Source: Bacillota bacterium (GTDB taxonomy: Bacteria > Bacillota > Clostridia > Acetivibrionales > DSM-1351). Taken from it: a DNA stretch of 42,876 nt. Position numbers and translations under genes: made by a program. Below, in pieces: positions 34,463-42,876 of the stretch. The notes under the pieces were generated by a model that had not been told where the DNA came from, searched no databases, and saw only the letters and a list, made by a program, of their open reading frames with translations. How positions within the stretch are numbered: position 1 is the stretch's first letter; the number at the start of each line of letters is the position of its first letter. Location: positions 1-42,876 of the forward strand of contig JAEWSZ010000097.1 in NCBI GenBank assembly GCA_023397905.1. The letters run 5' to 3'.

Positions 34463-35395
34463 ATGTCTAAAGTATCATGCAGAAAAGCATTCACAAGAAC
34501 TATTTTGGAGATCGCTCGCCAAAGTCCGGATATTTATGCCGTTGCAACAGATTCACGGGGCAGCGTAACCATCAATGGGTTTGCCGATGAACTTCCAGGC
34601 CAGTTTGTTGAAGTCGGCATTGCCGAGCAAAACGCAGTCGGGGTTGCTGCGGGCTTATCCCTTATAGGCAGAAACGTCTTTGTTACCGGGCCTGCATGTT
34701 TTTTGTCGGCAAGAGCGTATGAACAGATAAAAATAGACGCAGCCTATAATAACAGCAATGTAAAGATTGTAGGGGTAAGCGCAGGCGTAAGCTACGGTCC
34801 GCTGGGGGGAACGCATACATCTCTGCATGACATTGCAGGGATGCGCTGCCTGCCGAATATTATGGTTTTTGCACCTTGCGATGATGTACAGACTAAGGCT
34901 GTTACACACTTTCTGGCACAGTACCATGGGCCTGCGTATATGCGCATGGGCAGAGGCGATGTGGAAGCAATTTACGAAAAAGAAGAAACCTTTCAGATTG
35001 GTAAAGCAAAGGAAATAGCTTCCGGAAATGACGTTACGATTATTGCGTATGGTGAGATGATTTATCCGGCAAAGCTTGCGGCAGAAATCCTTAAAGCTCA
35101 GAAAATTAATGCCCGGGTCCTTGATATGTTCACTCTGAAACCATATGACCAGGAAGCGATCATCAGAGCCGCGCAAGAAACCGGCGGCATTGTGACGGTG
35201 GAGGAACACAGCATTAATGGAGGACTGGGAGAACTGGTTGCACATGTGGCGGCAGAGTATGCACCTGTAAAAATAAAAATTATGGGATTCCCTGATGAAG
35301 AGTGCAAGGTAGGTAAAAGTGGCGAATTATTTGCATATTATGGGTTCACACCTGACAATATTGCAGAGCAGGCCAAAAAGTTAATCATGGGGTGA
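34463..35395 (+). CDS. Split transketolase, C-terminal subunit
   Basis: A 310-residue subunit holding the pyrimidine-binding domain (catalytic Glu in VEVGIAEQNAVGVAAGLSLI, about residue 55) and the C-terminal domain (LDMFTLKPYD, VEEHSINGGLG). SYGPLGGTHTSLHDIAGMR is the substrate-channel signature. GAGGAGGG lies just before the ATG, inside the end of the preceding gene. Split transketolases outside the pentose-phosphate core often serve a dedicated catabolic route, for example apulose-4-phosphate transketolase. Confidence 0.93.
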   Translation: MSKVSCRKAFTRTILEIARQSPDIYAVATDSRGSVTINGFADELPGQFVEVGIAEQNAVGVAAGLSLIGRNVFVTGPACFLSARAYEQIKIDAAYNNSNVKIVGVSAGVSYGPLGGTHTSLHDIAGMRCLPNIMVFAPCDDVQTKAVTHFLAQYHGPAYMRMGRGDVEAIYEKEETFQIGKAKEIASGNDVTIIAYGEMIYPAKLAAEILKAQKINARVLDMFTLKPYDQEAIIRAAQETGGIVTVEEHSINGGLGELVAHVAAEYAPVKIKIMGFPDEECKVGKSGELFAYYGFTPDNIAEQAKKLIMG

Positions 35396-35399
35396 TGAT

Positions 35400-36881
35400 G
35401 TGAAATACATTTTATCTATTGACCAGAGCACATCAGGGACAAAAGGGCTTATATGGGATGCGGGAGGAATGCTTATTGCCCGGACAGATATATCCCATAA
35501 GCAAAATACCAGCAGTAAAGGCTGGGTAGGTCATGACATGGCGGCTGTTTACGCCAATGTTCTAAAGACGGCAAAAGATGTATTGGACAAAGCGGGAATT
35601 GATCCCGGGCAAATTGGAGCCGTAGGACTCTCCAATCAGAGGGAAACCGCCGTGTGCTGGCATAGAAAAAGCGGAGAGCCCCTTTATGAAGCGGTGGTAT
35701 GGCAGTGTGGCCGGGCCAGGCAGTTGGTTGAACGTATGGAAAGGGAGAATTTTTCCGGCATGGTGCGCGAAAGAACAGGGCTTTATTTGTCTCCTTACTT
35801 TAGCGCTGCGAAATTCGCGTGGATGATTGAAAATGTGGACAGTGTAAAGCATGCATTGGCAGAAGGTGATCTTTGCTGCGGTACTGTGGACAGTTGGCTG
35901 GTTTTTAAACTCACGGGAGGAAGCTCTTTTAAAACCGATTATTCTAATGCCAGCCGTACCATGCTCGTCAATCTGGATACTATGGACTGGGATGAACAGC
36001 TGATTTCGGTTTTTGGACTGCGCAGGGAATGCCTGCCTGAAATCTGCCATAGCGACAGTAATTTTGGTATGACCACTTTTCAGGGATTATTCCCAAAACC
36101 GGTTCCGATACATGGAGTACTGGGCGATTCCAGTGCGGCGCTGTTTGCTAACCGCTGCATATCTCCATTTACAGCAAAGGCAACATATGGAACCGGATCT
36201 TCTGTAATGATGAATGCAGGTCTTGCACGTCCGGTACCAAAGGAAGGGATAGTTGCCAGTCTGGCCTGGGGAATTAACGGAGAAATTCCTTATGTATTGG
36301 AGGGAAACATCAATTATACCGGAGCGGTAATCAAGTGGCTGCTGGAGGATATTGAGCTGATTCAATCATTGGATGAGGCAAAGGAGCTTGCTCAAAAAGT
36401 ACCGGATACCAATGGCGTATATCTAATACCGGCATTTTCAGGGATGGGAGCACCTTATTTCATTGAGACAGCCAGGGCAGCATTGACAGGGATGAACAGA
36501 ATAACAAAAAAAGCTCATATTGTACGGGCGGCGGAAGAGTGTATTGCCTACCAGATTAAAGATGTCGTGGAACGTATTAACCTTAGTGTGCCGCAAGCTT
36601 TTAAATCTTTAAAAACAGATGGAGGGCCAACCAGGGACAGTTTTCTCATGCAGTTTCAATCGGATATTTTAAGAATTCCCATAGAAATCAGTAAAATCGA
36701 AGAACTTTCCGGTGCCGGAGCAGCATACTGCGCGGCAATTGGAAGTGGTTTCAGCGATGAAGGCCGGATTTTTTCAGGCTATACCACAAAAAAAATTGAG
36801 CCATTAATGGATGAGAAGAAAGCGGCAGAGCTTTATTCAGGATGGATACATGCTGTAGAATGGGTGGCTGCAAAAAAATAA
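35400..36881 (+). CDS. FGGY-family sugar kinase, glycerol-kinase-like
   Basis: A 493-residue kinase. The residues that hold the polyol in E. coli glycerol kinase are kept at matching positions: R81-E82 (NQRETAVCW), a Tyr in LSPYFSAAKFAW and D243 (GVLGDSSAALFA). ATP motifs are SIDQSTSGTKG at the N terminus and TYGTGSSVMMN. The GTG at 35400 follows GGGGTGAT and lies four bases after the transketolase stop. No glycerol facilitator or GlpD is nearby, so a ketose or erythrulose/apulose-like substrate made by the isomerase downstream is likelier than glycerol itself. Confidence 0.88.
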   Translation: MKYILSIDQSTSGTKGLIWDAGGMLIARTDISHKQNTSSKGWVGHDMAAVYANVLKTAKDVLDKAGIDPGQIGAVGLSNQRETAVCWHRKSGEPLYEAVVWQCGRARQLVERMERENFSGMVRERTGLYLSPYFSAAKFAWMIENVDSVKHALAEGDLCCGTVDSWLVFKLTGGSSFKTDYSNASRTMLVNLDTMDWDEQLISVFGLRRECLPEICHSDSNFGMTTFQGLFPKPVPIHGVLGDSSAALFANRCISPFTAKATYGTGSSVMMNAGLARPVPKEGIVASLAWGINGEIPYVLEGNINYTGAVIKWLLEDIELIQSLDEAKELAQKVPDTNGVYLIPAFSGMGAPYFIETARAALTGMNRITKKAHIVRAAEECIAYQIKDVVERINLSVPQAFKSLKTDGGPTRDSFLMQFQSDILRIPIEISKIEELSGAGAAYCAAIGSGFSDEGRIFSGYTTKKIEPLMDEKKAAELYSGWIHAVEWVAAKK

Positions 36882-36896
36882 AAGGAGTTGGAAAGC

Positions 36897-38312
36897 ATGC
36901 AAAAACAAACATTTGGAATTATTATAACAACCCGCAGTTTTTTTCCATCTCACCTGGTGAAGTCTGCCAGGGCAGATATTATCCGGCAAGTGGAAAAGTT
37001 GGGCTGCGATTACATAATGGTGTCGGAAGAGGATACCAGTCTGGGAGCTGTACGTACCTTTGAGGAAGCAAAAATTTGTGCAAAGCTGTTCAGGAAGAAC
37101 GCTGATAAAATCAGCGGAATTATCGTAGTATTGCCAAACTTCGGTGAAGAACTGGGAGTAGTGGAAGCGGTAGAACTGGCTAAACTTGATGTACCAATAC
37201 TTGTACAGGCTTGTGACGATGATTTTGATAAACTGGATATGGCTAACCGCAGAGATGCTTTTTGCGGAAAACTTTCAGTTTGCAATAATTTTTATCAAAG
37301 GGGCATCCGGTTTACCAATACGACACTTCACACTTGCAGTATTAATTCTGCAGAATTTACCGGGGATTTAAAACATTTTGCAGCGGTCTGCCGTGTGGTA
37401 AATGGTATCCGCGGCGCGCGGATAGCCGCATTGGGTGCTCGCCCGGCGGCCTTTAACACAGTGCGCTATTCGGAAAAGATTTTGCAGAAGCATAAAGTCA
37501 GTGTTCAAACTGTAGATATGTCTGAAGTTATTTTTAATGCATTGAACTATCAGGATACCCATAAAATTGAGGCTAAAATACAGGAAATTAAAGCATATGG
37601 AAAAATTCCGGATCGTATCCCGGAAGATAAAATTCAAAAGCAGGCGAAGCTTTGTCTGGCAATCGAGGAAATAGTAGATGAATACCAATGCGGTGCAAGT
37701 GCGATCCAATGCTGGGATTCCATACAGAATAACTATGGATGCGCTACTTGCCTGGCAATGAGTATGATGGGCCAGAATGGAAAGCCAAGTGCCTGCGAAT
37801 CGGATATTACCGGTGCGTTAACAATGCTGGCTCTGCAGTTGGCCAGTGATAGAGCTACGGCATATATGGACTGGAACAATAATATCTCCGATGACCGCAA
37901 CAGCTGTATCTCACTTCATTGTTCCAATTTTCCGAAAAGCTTTTTTGATATTCCGGAAATTGAGATTGAAAATCTGGATGTGCTGGGCAGCACCATCGGA
38001 GCGGATAAATGCTTTGGAGCCTGTAAGGGACAGGTGGCGCCCGGACCGATGACATTTGCCAAAATCAGCACTGATGATTCAAAGGGCTTGATGAAGCTTT
38101 ATGTGGGAGAAGGGACATTCAGGCCTGAAAACATTCCTACCAAGGGCGGTGTGGCAAATTGCCATGTTGAAGGACTTCAGGACTTAATGGACTATATATG
38201 CAAAAATGGGTATGAGCATCATGTATGTTTTGCCCGGGGACATGTCGCGGATGTAATTCAGGAGGCATTTGGAAACTACCTTGGCGCAGAAGTTTACCGC
38301 CATGGAATATAA
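36897..38312 (+). CDS. L-fucose/L-arabinose isomerase-family protein
   Basis: A 471-residue protein of the FucI/AraA fold. It has the Rossmann-like N-terminal domain (LGAVRTFEEAKICAKLFRKN, LDVPILVQACDDD), the middle domain (GARIAALGARPAAFNTVRYS) and the metal-binding C-terminal domain with C300-E301-S302-D303 (ITGALTMLALQLAS) and a late His (FARGHVADVI). AAAGGAG precedes the ATG. It would convert the imported aldose to the ketose for the FGGY kinase. Sequence alone does not name the sugar. Confidence 0.87.
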   Translation: MQKQTFGIIITTRSFFPSHLVKSARADIIRQVEKLGCDYIMVSEEDTSLGAVRTFEEAKICAKLFRKNADKISGIIVVLPNFGEELGVVEAVELAKLDVPILVQACDDDFDKLDMANRRDAFCGKLSVCNNFYQRGIRFTNTTLHTCSINSAEFTGDLKHFAAVCRVVNGIRGARIAALGARPAAFNTVRYSEKILQKHKVSVQTVDMSEVIFNALNYQDTHKIEAKIQEIKAYGKIPDRIPEDKIQKQAKLCLAIEEIVDEYQCGASAIQCWDSIQNNYGCATCLAMSMMGQNGKPSACESDITGALTMLALQLASDRATAYMDWNNNISDDRNSCISLHCSNFPKSFFDIPEIEIENLDVLGSTIGADKCFGACKGQVAPGPMTFAKISTDDSKGLMKLYVGEGTFRPENIPTKGGVANCHVEGLQDLMDYICKNGYEHHVCFARGHVADVIQEAFGNYLGAEVYRHGI

Positions 38313-38400
38313 TAGTTTCCGGTCTTCTGCTCATCAAAATATATACCAAAGAGCATTTGAGTATGTCATAAAAATCAAAAAAATGAGGAGGATAATGATT

Positions 38401-39702
38401 ATGAAAAAAGGATTATCTATGGTTTTGGTGGTACTGCTTCTTTTGACTTCGATGGCTGGCTGCGGCAGCAGTAAATCGGCAGGGGATTCAGATTCCACTG
38501 CAGCTTCGGTAAATGAAAAGGTAGAGCTGGACTACTGGACTATCAGTACAGGAAAGGACAAGCACGCCCAGTATGCGATCGAACAGTACAAAAAAGCGCA
38601 CCCGAATGTAACCATCAATCTTGTTGTTAACAGTGTTGATGACCATAAGAAAAATTTAAAAATCGCCGCTTCATCCGGTTCAATGCCATCCATGTGGTTT
38701 AATTGGGGAGGTTCGCTGGCATCCTTTTACTCAGAGAATGATTTAACCTATGATCTGACAAATCTGGTCAAGGAAAAGGGCTGGAACGACCTGTACAATA
38801 AAACTGCTCTGGACATGTGTACTTTTGATGGTAAAATAAGCGGTTTACCGCAAACGATCGCCATGTTCGGAATGGTATACCGTAAGGATCTCTTTGAAAA
38901 GGCCGGTATTACTGCTGCTCCTGCCACCTACGCGGAATTTGAGGATGATCTGGCTAAACTGAAGGCTACGGGAACAATTCCTTTTGCCAGCGGCGGAAAG
39001 GGAGGCTGGCATGTATTCCGTCTGCTTGAATTACTTTTAGAAAAGAACCTTGGTTCTGAAAAACATGACCAGCTTCTCAATATGAATACGGATATTTGGC
39101 TGGACGAAGGAGTAACCAAGACCTTCACTGAATTTAAAAAATATGTCGATGCAGGCTACTATCCGGACGGTTTTGCCACACAAGATCCTAATGACGCTAA
39201 AATGCTGATGTATAACGATCTTGCCGCTATGACGGTAGATGGAGTTAACATTGTCAACCTGATGATGGCAGATGGCCGTGATGTAGCAGGCCAATATGGA
39301 TTCTTTGCTGTGCCTCTGAGCGAGGCCGGTAACCGGATGACTACTTATGTTCAGATGAATCAGTTCAGTAATAAACTTAGTGATACAGATATTGAAACTG
39401 CTTTGGATTTCAATGACTTTATGTTCTCACCTGATGTTGTAAAAGCTATGAGCAGCGTTGTGCAGCAGCCGGTTCCGCGTACTGACAATGTTATTCCGGC
39501 AGATCTTCCTTTAGCACAGGATATGATGGATGCATTGACTGAAAGAGGCGGGTTCTTAATCACGGATCAGGGGCTTCCGCAGGAAGTAGTCACAAAGTTA
39601 TTCGAAATGCAGGATGCTGTGCTTACCGGCCACACAAAGCCTGAGGACGCAGGCCCGGCAATGAAGAAAGTAGCGGACGACTATCTTGCAACCAATTCGT
39701 AA
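38401..39702 (+). CDS. CUT1 ABC transporter sugar-binding lipoprotein
   Basis: A 433-residue extracellular solute-binding protein family 1 member. The signal peptide (about 1-20) ends in MAGC with lipidated C21, then a serine-rich linker. The mature part begins VELDYWTISTGKDKHAQYAI and includes MPSMWFNWGGSLA and KISGLPQTIAMFGMVYRKDL, typical of the family. The ATG at 38401 is seven bases after GAGGAGGAT; ATGs six and more bases upstream are too close to it. It delivers the substrate to the permeases at 39771 and 40666. Confidence 0.92.
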   Translation: MKKGLSMVLVVLLLLTSMAGCGSSKSAGDSDSTAASVNEKVELDYWTISTGKDKHAQYAIEQYKKAHPNVTINLVVNSVDDHKKNLKIAASSGSMPSMWFNWGGSLASFYSENDLTYDLTNLVKEKGWNDLYNKTALDMCTFDGKISGLPQTIAMFGMVYRKDLFEKAGITAAPATYAEFEDDLAKLKATGTIPFASGGKGGWHVFRLLELLLEKNLGSEKHDQLLNMNTDIWLDEGVTKTFTEFKKYVDAGYYPDGFATQDPNDAKMLMYNDLAAMTVDGVNIVNLMMADGRDVAGQYGFFAVPLSEAGNRMTTYVQMNQFSNKLSDTDIETALDFNDFMFSPDVVKAMSSVVQQPVPRTDNVIPADLPLAQDMMDALTERGGFLITDQGLPQEVVTKLFEMQDAVLTGHTKPEDAGPAMKKVADDYLATNS

Positions 39703-39711
39703 TTGATCAGA

Positions 39712-39749
39712 AATACTGTCCATCAATAATTTGTTTGATGGACAGTATT
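39712..39749 (+). terminator. Intercistronic hairpin between binding protein and permease
   Basis: Arms 39712-39726 and 39735-39749 form a perfect 15-bp stem with an 8-base loop. There is no long T run, so read-through is expected. It stands at the same place as the hairpins at 5261-5312 and 24156-24182. Confidence 0.72.
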
Positions 39750-39770
39750 CCAGAGAAGAGGGCTTATTAA

Positions 39771-40655
39771 ATGAAAAATGAAAACAATAGGCTAGTGGGC
39801 GGGATCTCCAGATATTTCTTTTTATTACCGGCTGCGGTTATTTATCTTTCGGTTATCGTGGCTCCTGCCCTATATTCCTTATACATTAGCTTTTATAAAT
39901 GGAATGGTGTTGCTCCTGTAAAAAAATTTGTAGGATTGAAAAACTATATTACACTATTCACCAAAGATACGACATTTCAGCATGCCATCCGCAATAATAT
40001 TATATGGATTCTGATGACTTTAATTTTCACAATAGGAGTAGCTCTCACTTTGGCTATGCTTATTAATAAAAGCTTTAAAGGGAGAACATTGGTAAGAGGG
40101 ATTCTTTATCTTCCGTATGTACTTTCCGGTATTGTTGTTTCTATAATATGGACCTGGGTTTATCAACCGCAAATAGGATTGCTGACCAGCCTTCTTCATA
40201 CAATGGGTATAACTTCTTTATCAACCGCATTTCTTGCCAATGCCGGGACGGCACTGTTTGCTGTCTTTGTAGCGGCGCTGTGGCAGGGTGTAGGCGCTCC
40301 CATGGTTCTATTTTTATCAGGATTACAGACGATACCGGCCGAATTACTGGAGGCTTCCAGAATTGACGGCGCCGGGAAATTTCAAGTATTCAGGAATATT
40401 ACCATTCCAATGCTCAGTGAAACATTTGTAATTGTATTTGCAACACAGATAATTAACTCCATGAAAGTGTTTGACATAATCCGGGGTATGACAGATGGAG
40501 GTCCTGGAACAAGTACACAGACTTTGGCCACATATATGGTGACACAAACCTTTACTTTTGTAAACTATGGAATCGGAACTGCAATTGCGTGGACAATGGT
40601 TTTTGTTATGATGATTATTGTGGTCCCCTATGTAATGTATATGTCAAAGAATTGA
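39771..40655 (+). CDS. CUT1 ABC transporter permease, MalF/UgpA type
   Basis: A 294-residue membrane protein with about six hydrophobic segments. The EAA loop at about 193-217 reads LEASRIDGAGKFQVFRNITI. MTDGGPGTSTQTLATYM near the C terminus is a family signature. AGAGGG lies about eight bases before the ATG. It pairs with the permease at 40666, ten bases downstream. Confidence 0.92.
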   Translation: MKNENNRLVGGISRYFFLLPAAVIYLSVIVAPALYSLYISFYKWNGVAPVKKFVGLKNYITLFTKDTTFQHAIRNNIIWILMTLIFTIGVALTLAMLINKSFKGRTLVRGILYLPYVLSGIVVSIIWTWVYQPQIGLLTSLLHTMGITSLSTAFLANAGTALFAVFVAALWQGVGAPMVLFLSGLQTIPAELLEASRIDGAGKFQVFRNITIPMLSETFVIVFATQIINSMKVFDIIRGMTDGGPGTSTQTLATYMVTQTFTFVNYGIGTAIAWTMVFVMMIIVVPYVMYMSKN

Positions 40656-40665
40656 GGTTAGAAAA

Positions 40666-41496
40666 ATGAAGAAAAAGAAACTACTGGTGCTTGTGCTTTT
40701 TTATATTTTTATCATTGTGCTGTGTGTGTTATGGCTATTTCCACTTCTATTCATCGTACTGACTGCGTTTAAAACACCGGCGGAATTTTTCAGCCGTTCC
40801 ATGCTTTCGCTGCCTGAAACCCTGAGAGTCGACAACTTTGTGAAAGCGTGGAAGGATGCGGATTTGGGGCAATACATTAAAAATGGAGCTATTGTTTCTT
40901 TTTTCAAGGTCCCATTGGGGATTTTGATTGAATCACTTGCTGCATTTGCCATGACCCGCCTTGGTTTACGCCATAAAAACGGAATCTTTATGTTTTTTTT
41001 GCTGGGAATGATGATTCCCATGCAGGTGGCTTTAGTAGGATTGAATGTGGCATTTACACGGACGGGTCTCACAAATACTTATTTTGGACTTTTTTATGTC
41101 TATATAGGGTTTGGTATTCCTTTTGGTATTTTAGTACTTCGAGGATTTTTCCGTACAATCCCGGCTGAAATTGACGAGGCTGCCCGAATTGACGGATGCG
41201 GAAATCTGAAGCTCTACGGGAACATTATGCTGCCGATAATCAAGCCGGCGGTGGCGACCTTATTCATTTTGGATTTTTTGTCTACATGGAATGAATTCCT
41301 ACTTGCCAGCGTTCTGATTACCGACAACAAAAAGCGGACTGTGGCAGCCGGGCTGCTTGGTTTCTTCGGGGAGTTTAACACGGACTATTCTCTGCTGTGT
41401 GCAGGTGTGCTGATATCAATCATTCCGGTTTTAGTTGTGTATATCTTTTTCCAGAGATACTTTGTGGAAGGACTTGCCGGTGCAGTCAAAGGGTAA
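40666..41496 (+). CDS. CUT1 ABC transporter permease, MalG/UgpE type
   Basis: The second channel subunit, 276 residues, about six membrane segments. The EAA loop at about 170-195 reads DEAARIDGCGNLKLYGNIML. The C-terminal YFVEGLAGAVKG is the usual end of the family. TTGAGGTTAG precedes the ATG. As with the other two transporters, no ATPase is encoded. Confidence 0.92.
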   Translation: MKKKKLLVLVLFYIFIIVLCVLWLFPLLFIVLTAFKTPAEFFSRSMLSLPETLRVDNFVKAWKDADLGQYIKNGAIVSFFKVPLGILIESLAAFAMTRLGLRHKNGIFMFFLLGMMIPMQVALVGLNVAFTRTGLTNTYFGLFYVYIGFGIPFGILVLRGFFRTIPAEIDEAARIDGCGNLKLYGNIMLPIIKPAVATLFILDFLSTWNEFLLASVLITDNKKRTVAAGLLGFFGEFNTDYSLLCAGVLISIIPVLVVYIFFQRYFVEGLAGAVKG

Positions 41497-41553
41497 AATT
41501 AATACAGGGTTAACATAAGGAAGAGAACCTAATTATAAACTGGAGGAACTATT

Positions 41554-42474
41554 ATGAATTACACAAAGTACAGCTTTACCGTACCGGAAGATATGAAAAT
41601 CCGTGTTATTACAAATACGGATGCAAAAAATGAGGCTGACGACCAATATGCCATTGCCCACACCTTGTTGTCTCCGCGCTTTGAGAATGTTGGCATCATA
41701 GCGGCGCATTTCGGAAATCAGCGCTCTCAGACCAGTCTTGAGGACAGTTACCAGGAAGTTTTAAAAGTTATGGATTTAATGAATTTTGACCCGTCTATTC
41801 TCGTAAAAGGCGCACCCAACGCCTTACCGGATGGAAAAACTCCGGTACTGTCCCCGGGAGCCAGACTGATTATTGATGAAGCTATGAAAGAGAGTGATAA
41901 ACCACTGTTTGTCACGTTTCTGGGACCTTTGACAGATTTGGCGAGCGCCTATCTGATAGAACCGCGGATTGCACAGCGGCTGACATGTATTTGGATCGGC
42001 GGGGGAATGTACCCGGTCGGAGGATATGAATACAATCTTAACAATGATATCAATGCGGCAAATGTGGTGTTTAACTCGCCGATTCCGGTATGGCAGGTCC
42101 CCAAGGACGTTTATATGCAAATGGTGGTTTCTGTTGCTGAACTTGAAGCCAGAGTGGCACCCTGCGGGGCATTGGGGAATTATTTATACACTCAGCTGAT
42201 TCAACGGAGCCATGAAGCATGGGCAAAGCGTCCGCCCCGTACGGGTGAAGCATGGTGTTTGGGGGATTCCCCGGTAGTCGGACTCATGCTGTGGGATCAT
42301 CCTTTTGATTATGATTGGATCCCAGCGCCGAATTTTACTCAGGATATGCATTATATCCATAACTTGCCAAATCGGCCTATACGTGTTTACAGGCGTATTG
42401 ATTCCCGGTTTATTCTTGAGGACTTCTATGCAAAGCTTTCAAAATTTACTAAGGCTGAATCCGGCAGCGTGTAA
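41554..42474 (+). CDS. Nucleoside-hydrolase-like protein
   Basis: A 306-residue protein of the inosine-uridine hydrolase fold, cytoplasmic by its lack of a signal peptide. The four calcium/catalytic Asp candidates are present: D23, D29, D30 (NTDAKNEADDQYAIAH) and D238 (LGDSPVVGLML), along with the GGGMYPVGGYEYNLNNDINA ribose-site loop. The N-terminal motif is DxxxxxDD, two residues longer than the canonical DxxxDD. TGGAGGAA precedes the ATG. In a sugar-uptake operon it may cleave an N-glycoside or another pentofuranoside rather than a housekeeping nucleoside. Confidence 0.82.
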   Translation: MNYTKYSFTVPEDMKIRVITNTDAKNEADDQYAIAHTLLSPRFENVGIIAAHFGNQRSQTSLEDSYQEVLKVMDLMNFDPSILVKGAPNALPDGKTPVLSPGARLIIDEAMKESDKPLFVTFLGPLTDLASAYLIEPRIAQRLTCIWIGGGMYPVGGYEYNLNNDINAANVVFNSPIPVWQVPKDVYMQMVVSVAELEARVAPCGALGNYLYTQLIQRSHEAWAKRPPRTGEAWCLGDSPVVGLMLWDHPFDYDWIPAPNFTQDMHYIHNLPNRPIRVYRRIDSRFILEDFYAKLSKFTKAESGSV

Positions 42475-42564
42475 AAACCGGTATTTGAATTTATACTGAA
42501 TTCTTTGGTTATGTAGAGCATTTTTGTTTATTCTTTAAGCAATTGAAGGAGGAGTTGGAGGATA

Positions 42565-42876
42565 TTGAAGCATAAAGATATGAAATCCGATGCTGAGTTC
42601 ATAATAAAAGAGGCAATTGCACAATCATTGCCGGATTCAGCCGTTAGGGCCTCGCTTTCAAAATGCTCATTCCATGGACCGGTTTACCTGGTGGCAATCG
42701 GAAAAGCTGCCTGGCAGATGGCTGCCGCTGCGCAAGCAGAGCTGGGAAACAAACTGCGCAGGGGTGTGGTATTAACTAAATACGGTCATTCCCGGGGAAA
42801 GCTTTCCGGCATGGATATCCTGGAAGCAGGACATCCTGTTCCGGATCAGAACACTGTCATAGGGACTGAGGAGATT
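42565..42876 (+). CDS. Glycerate 2-kinase, GckA/MOFRL type, N-terminal fragment
   Basis: About 104 residues are visible before the right edge. They match the N-terminal DUF4147 domain of the GckA/TtuD glycerate kinases: SDAEFIIKEAIAQSLPDSAV, VYLVAIGKAAWQMAAAAQAE, GVVLTKYGHSRG and LEAGHPVPDQNTV. The product would be 2-phosphoglycerate. The TTG at 42565 is favoured, with AAGGAGGAG ten bases upstream; the ATG at 42580 is the alternative. It follows the nucleoside-hydrolase-like gene by 90 bases and is probably the next gene of the operon. Confidence 0.85.
   Translation, partial: MKHKDMKSDAEFIIKEAIAQSLPDSAVRASLSKCSFHGPVYLVAIGKAAWQMAAAAQAELGNKLRRGVVLTKYGHSRGKLSGMDILEAGHPVPDQNTVIGTEEI

Noticed and set aside
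34655..35245. A 196-codon minus-strand frame inside the transketolase C-terminal gene.
   Set aside because: It is rich in Cys, His and aromatic residues as in translated antisense, with no ribosome site and no domain.
36087..36365. Possible separate small gene on the minus strand within the FGGY kinase.
   Set aside because: It is fully inside an intact kinase with conserved catalytic residues, and has no start signal.
1..42876. CRISPR arrays, tRNA, rRNA and riboswitches.
   Set aside because: No regularly spaced repeats, no cloverleaf-like segments with CCA-adjacent structure and no recognisable riboswitch core were seen in the intergenic gaps.

Overview
The window looks like a piece of a plant-polysaccharide-using Firmicute, most likely a Clostridia (Lachnospiraceae or Ruminococcaceae type). 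The signs are strong AGGAGG-type ribosome binding sites, frequent TTG/GTG starts, several CUT1 sugar ABC transporters, YesM/YesN-type two-component systems and many glycoside hydrolases. No rRNA, tRNA or CRISPR array was seen. Genes are cut at both ends: an unrecognised membrane-anchored protein on the minus strand at the left, and a glycerate kinase at the right.

Region 1 (about 456-15994, AT-rich) starts with a YesN-type response regulator and YesM-type sensor kinase. A CUT1 ABC transporter follows (lipoprotein binding protein plus two permeases). Next comes a same-strand run of cytoplasmic sugar genes: a GH3 glycosidase, a cupin-type glucose-6-phosphate isomerase, a ROK sugar kinase, a class I phosphomannose isomerase with an extra kinase-like N-terminal domain, a second cupin isomerase and a cellulase-like glycosidase. 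An MFS permease ends the region. The simplest reading is uptake of an oligosaccharide, hydrolysis in the cytoplasm, phosphorylation and isomerisation into glycolysis.

Region 2 (about 15995-16925) is a scar. It holds an internally deleted IS66 transposase, then the broken 3' end of a response-regulator gene and its downstream leader. Both of the latter are degenerate copies of the end of the intact regulator at 21101-22369 and its leader.

Region 3 (16926-27482, visibly GC-richer) is a second sugar locus: a GH97 enzyme with a C-terminal carbohydrate-binding module, a YesM/YesN pair, an Lpl-type ABC transporter and a GH4 enzyme with the CHSV motif of MelA. The two glycosidases together point to alpha-galactosides.

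Region 4 (27483-28675) is another junction, with repeats, a truncated gene perhaps derived from a Wadjet JetD-like protein, and a Phd/YefM-RelE/ParE toxin-antitoxin pair.

Region 5 (28719-42876) holds regulators and enzymes for short-chain sugars and sugar acids. A DUF1537 kinase and PdxA2 (four-carbon acid sugars to dihydroxyacetone phosphate) lie divergent from a DeoR regulator. A LacI regulator lies divergent from a long operon: split transketolase, GlpK-like FGGY kinase, FucI/AraA-like isomerase, a third CUT1 transporter, a nucleoside-hydrolase-like protein and a glycerate 2-kinase. Isomerase, kinase and split transketolase match the logic of the transketolase route for D-apiose, so a branched or rare pentose is a plausible but unproven substrate. 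In all three transporter loci a stable hairpin separates the binding-protein gene from the first permease gene.
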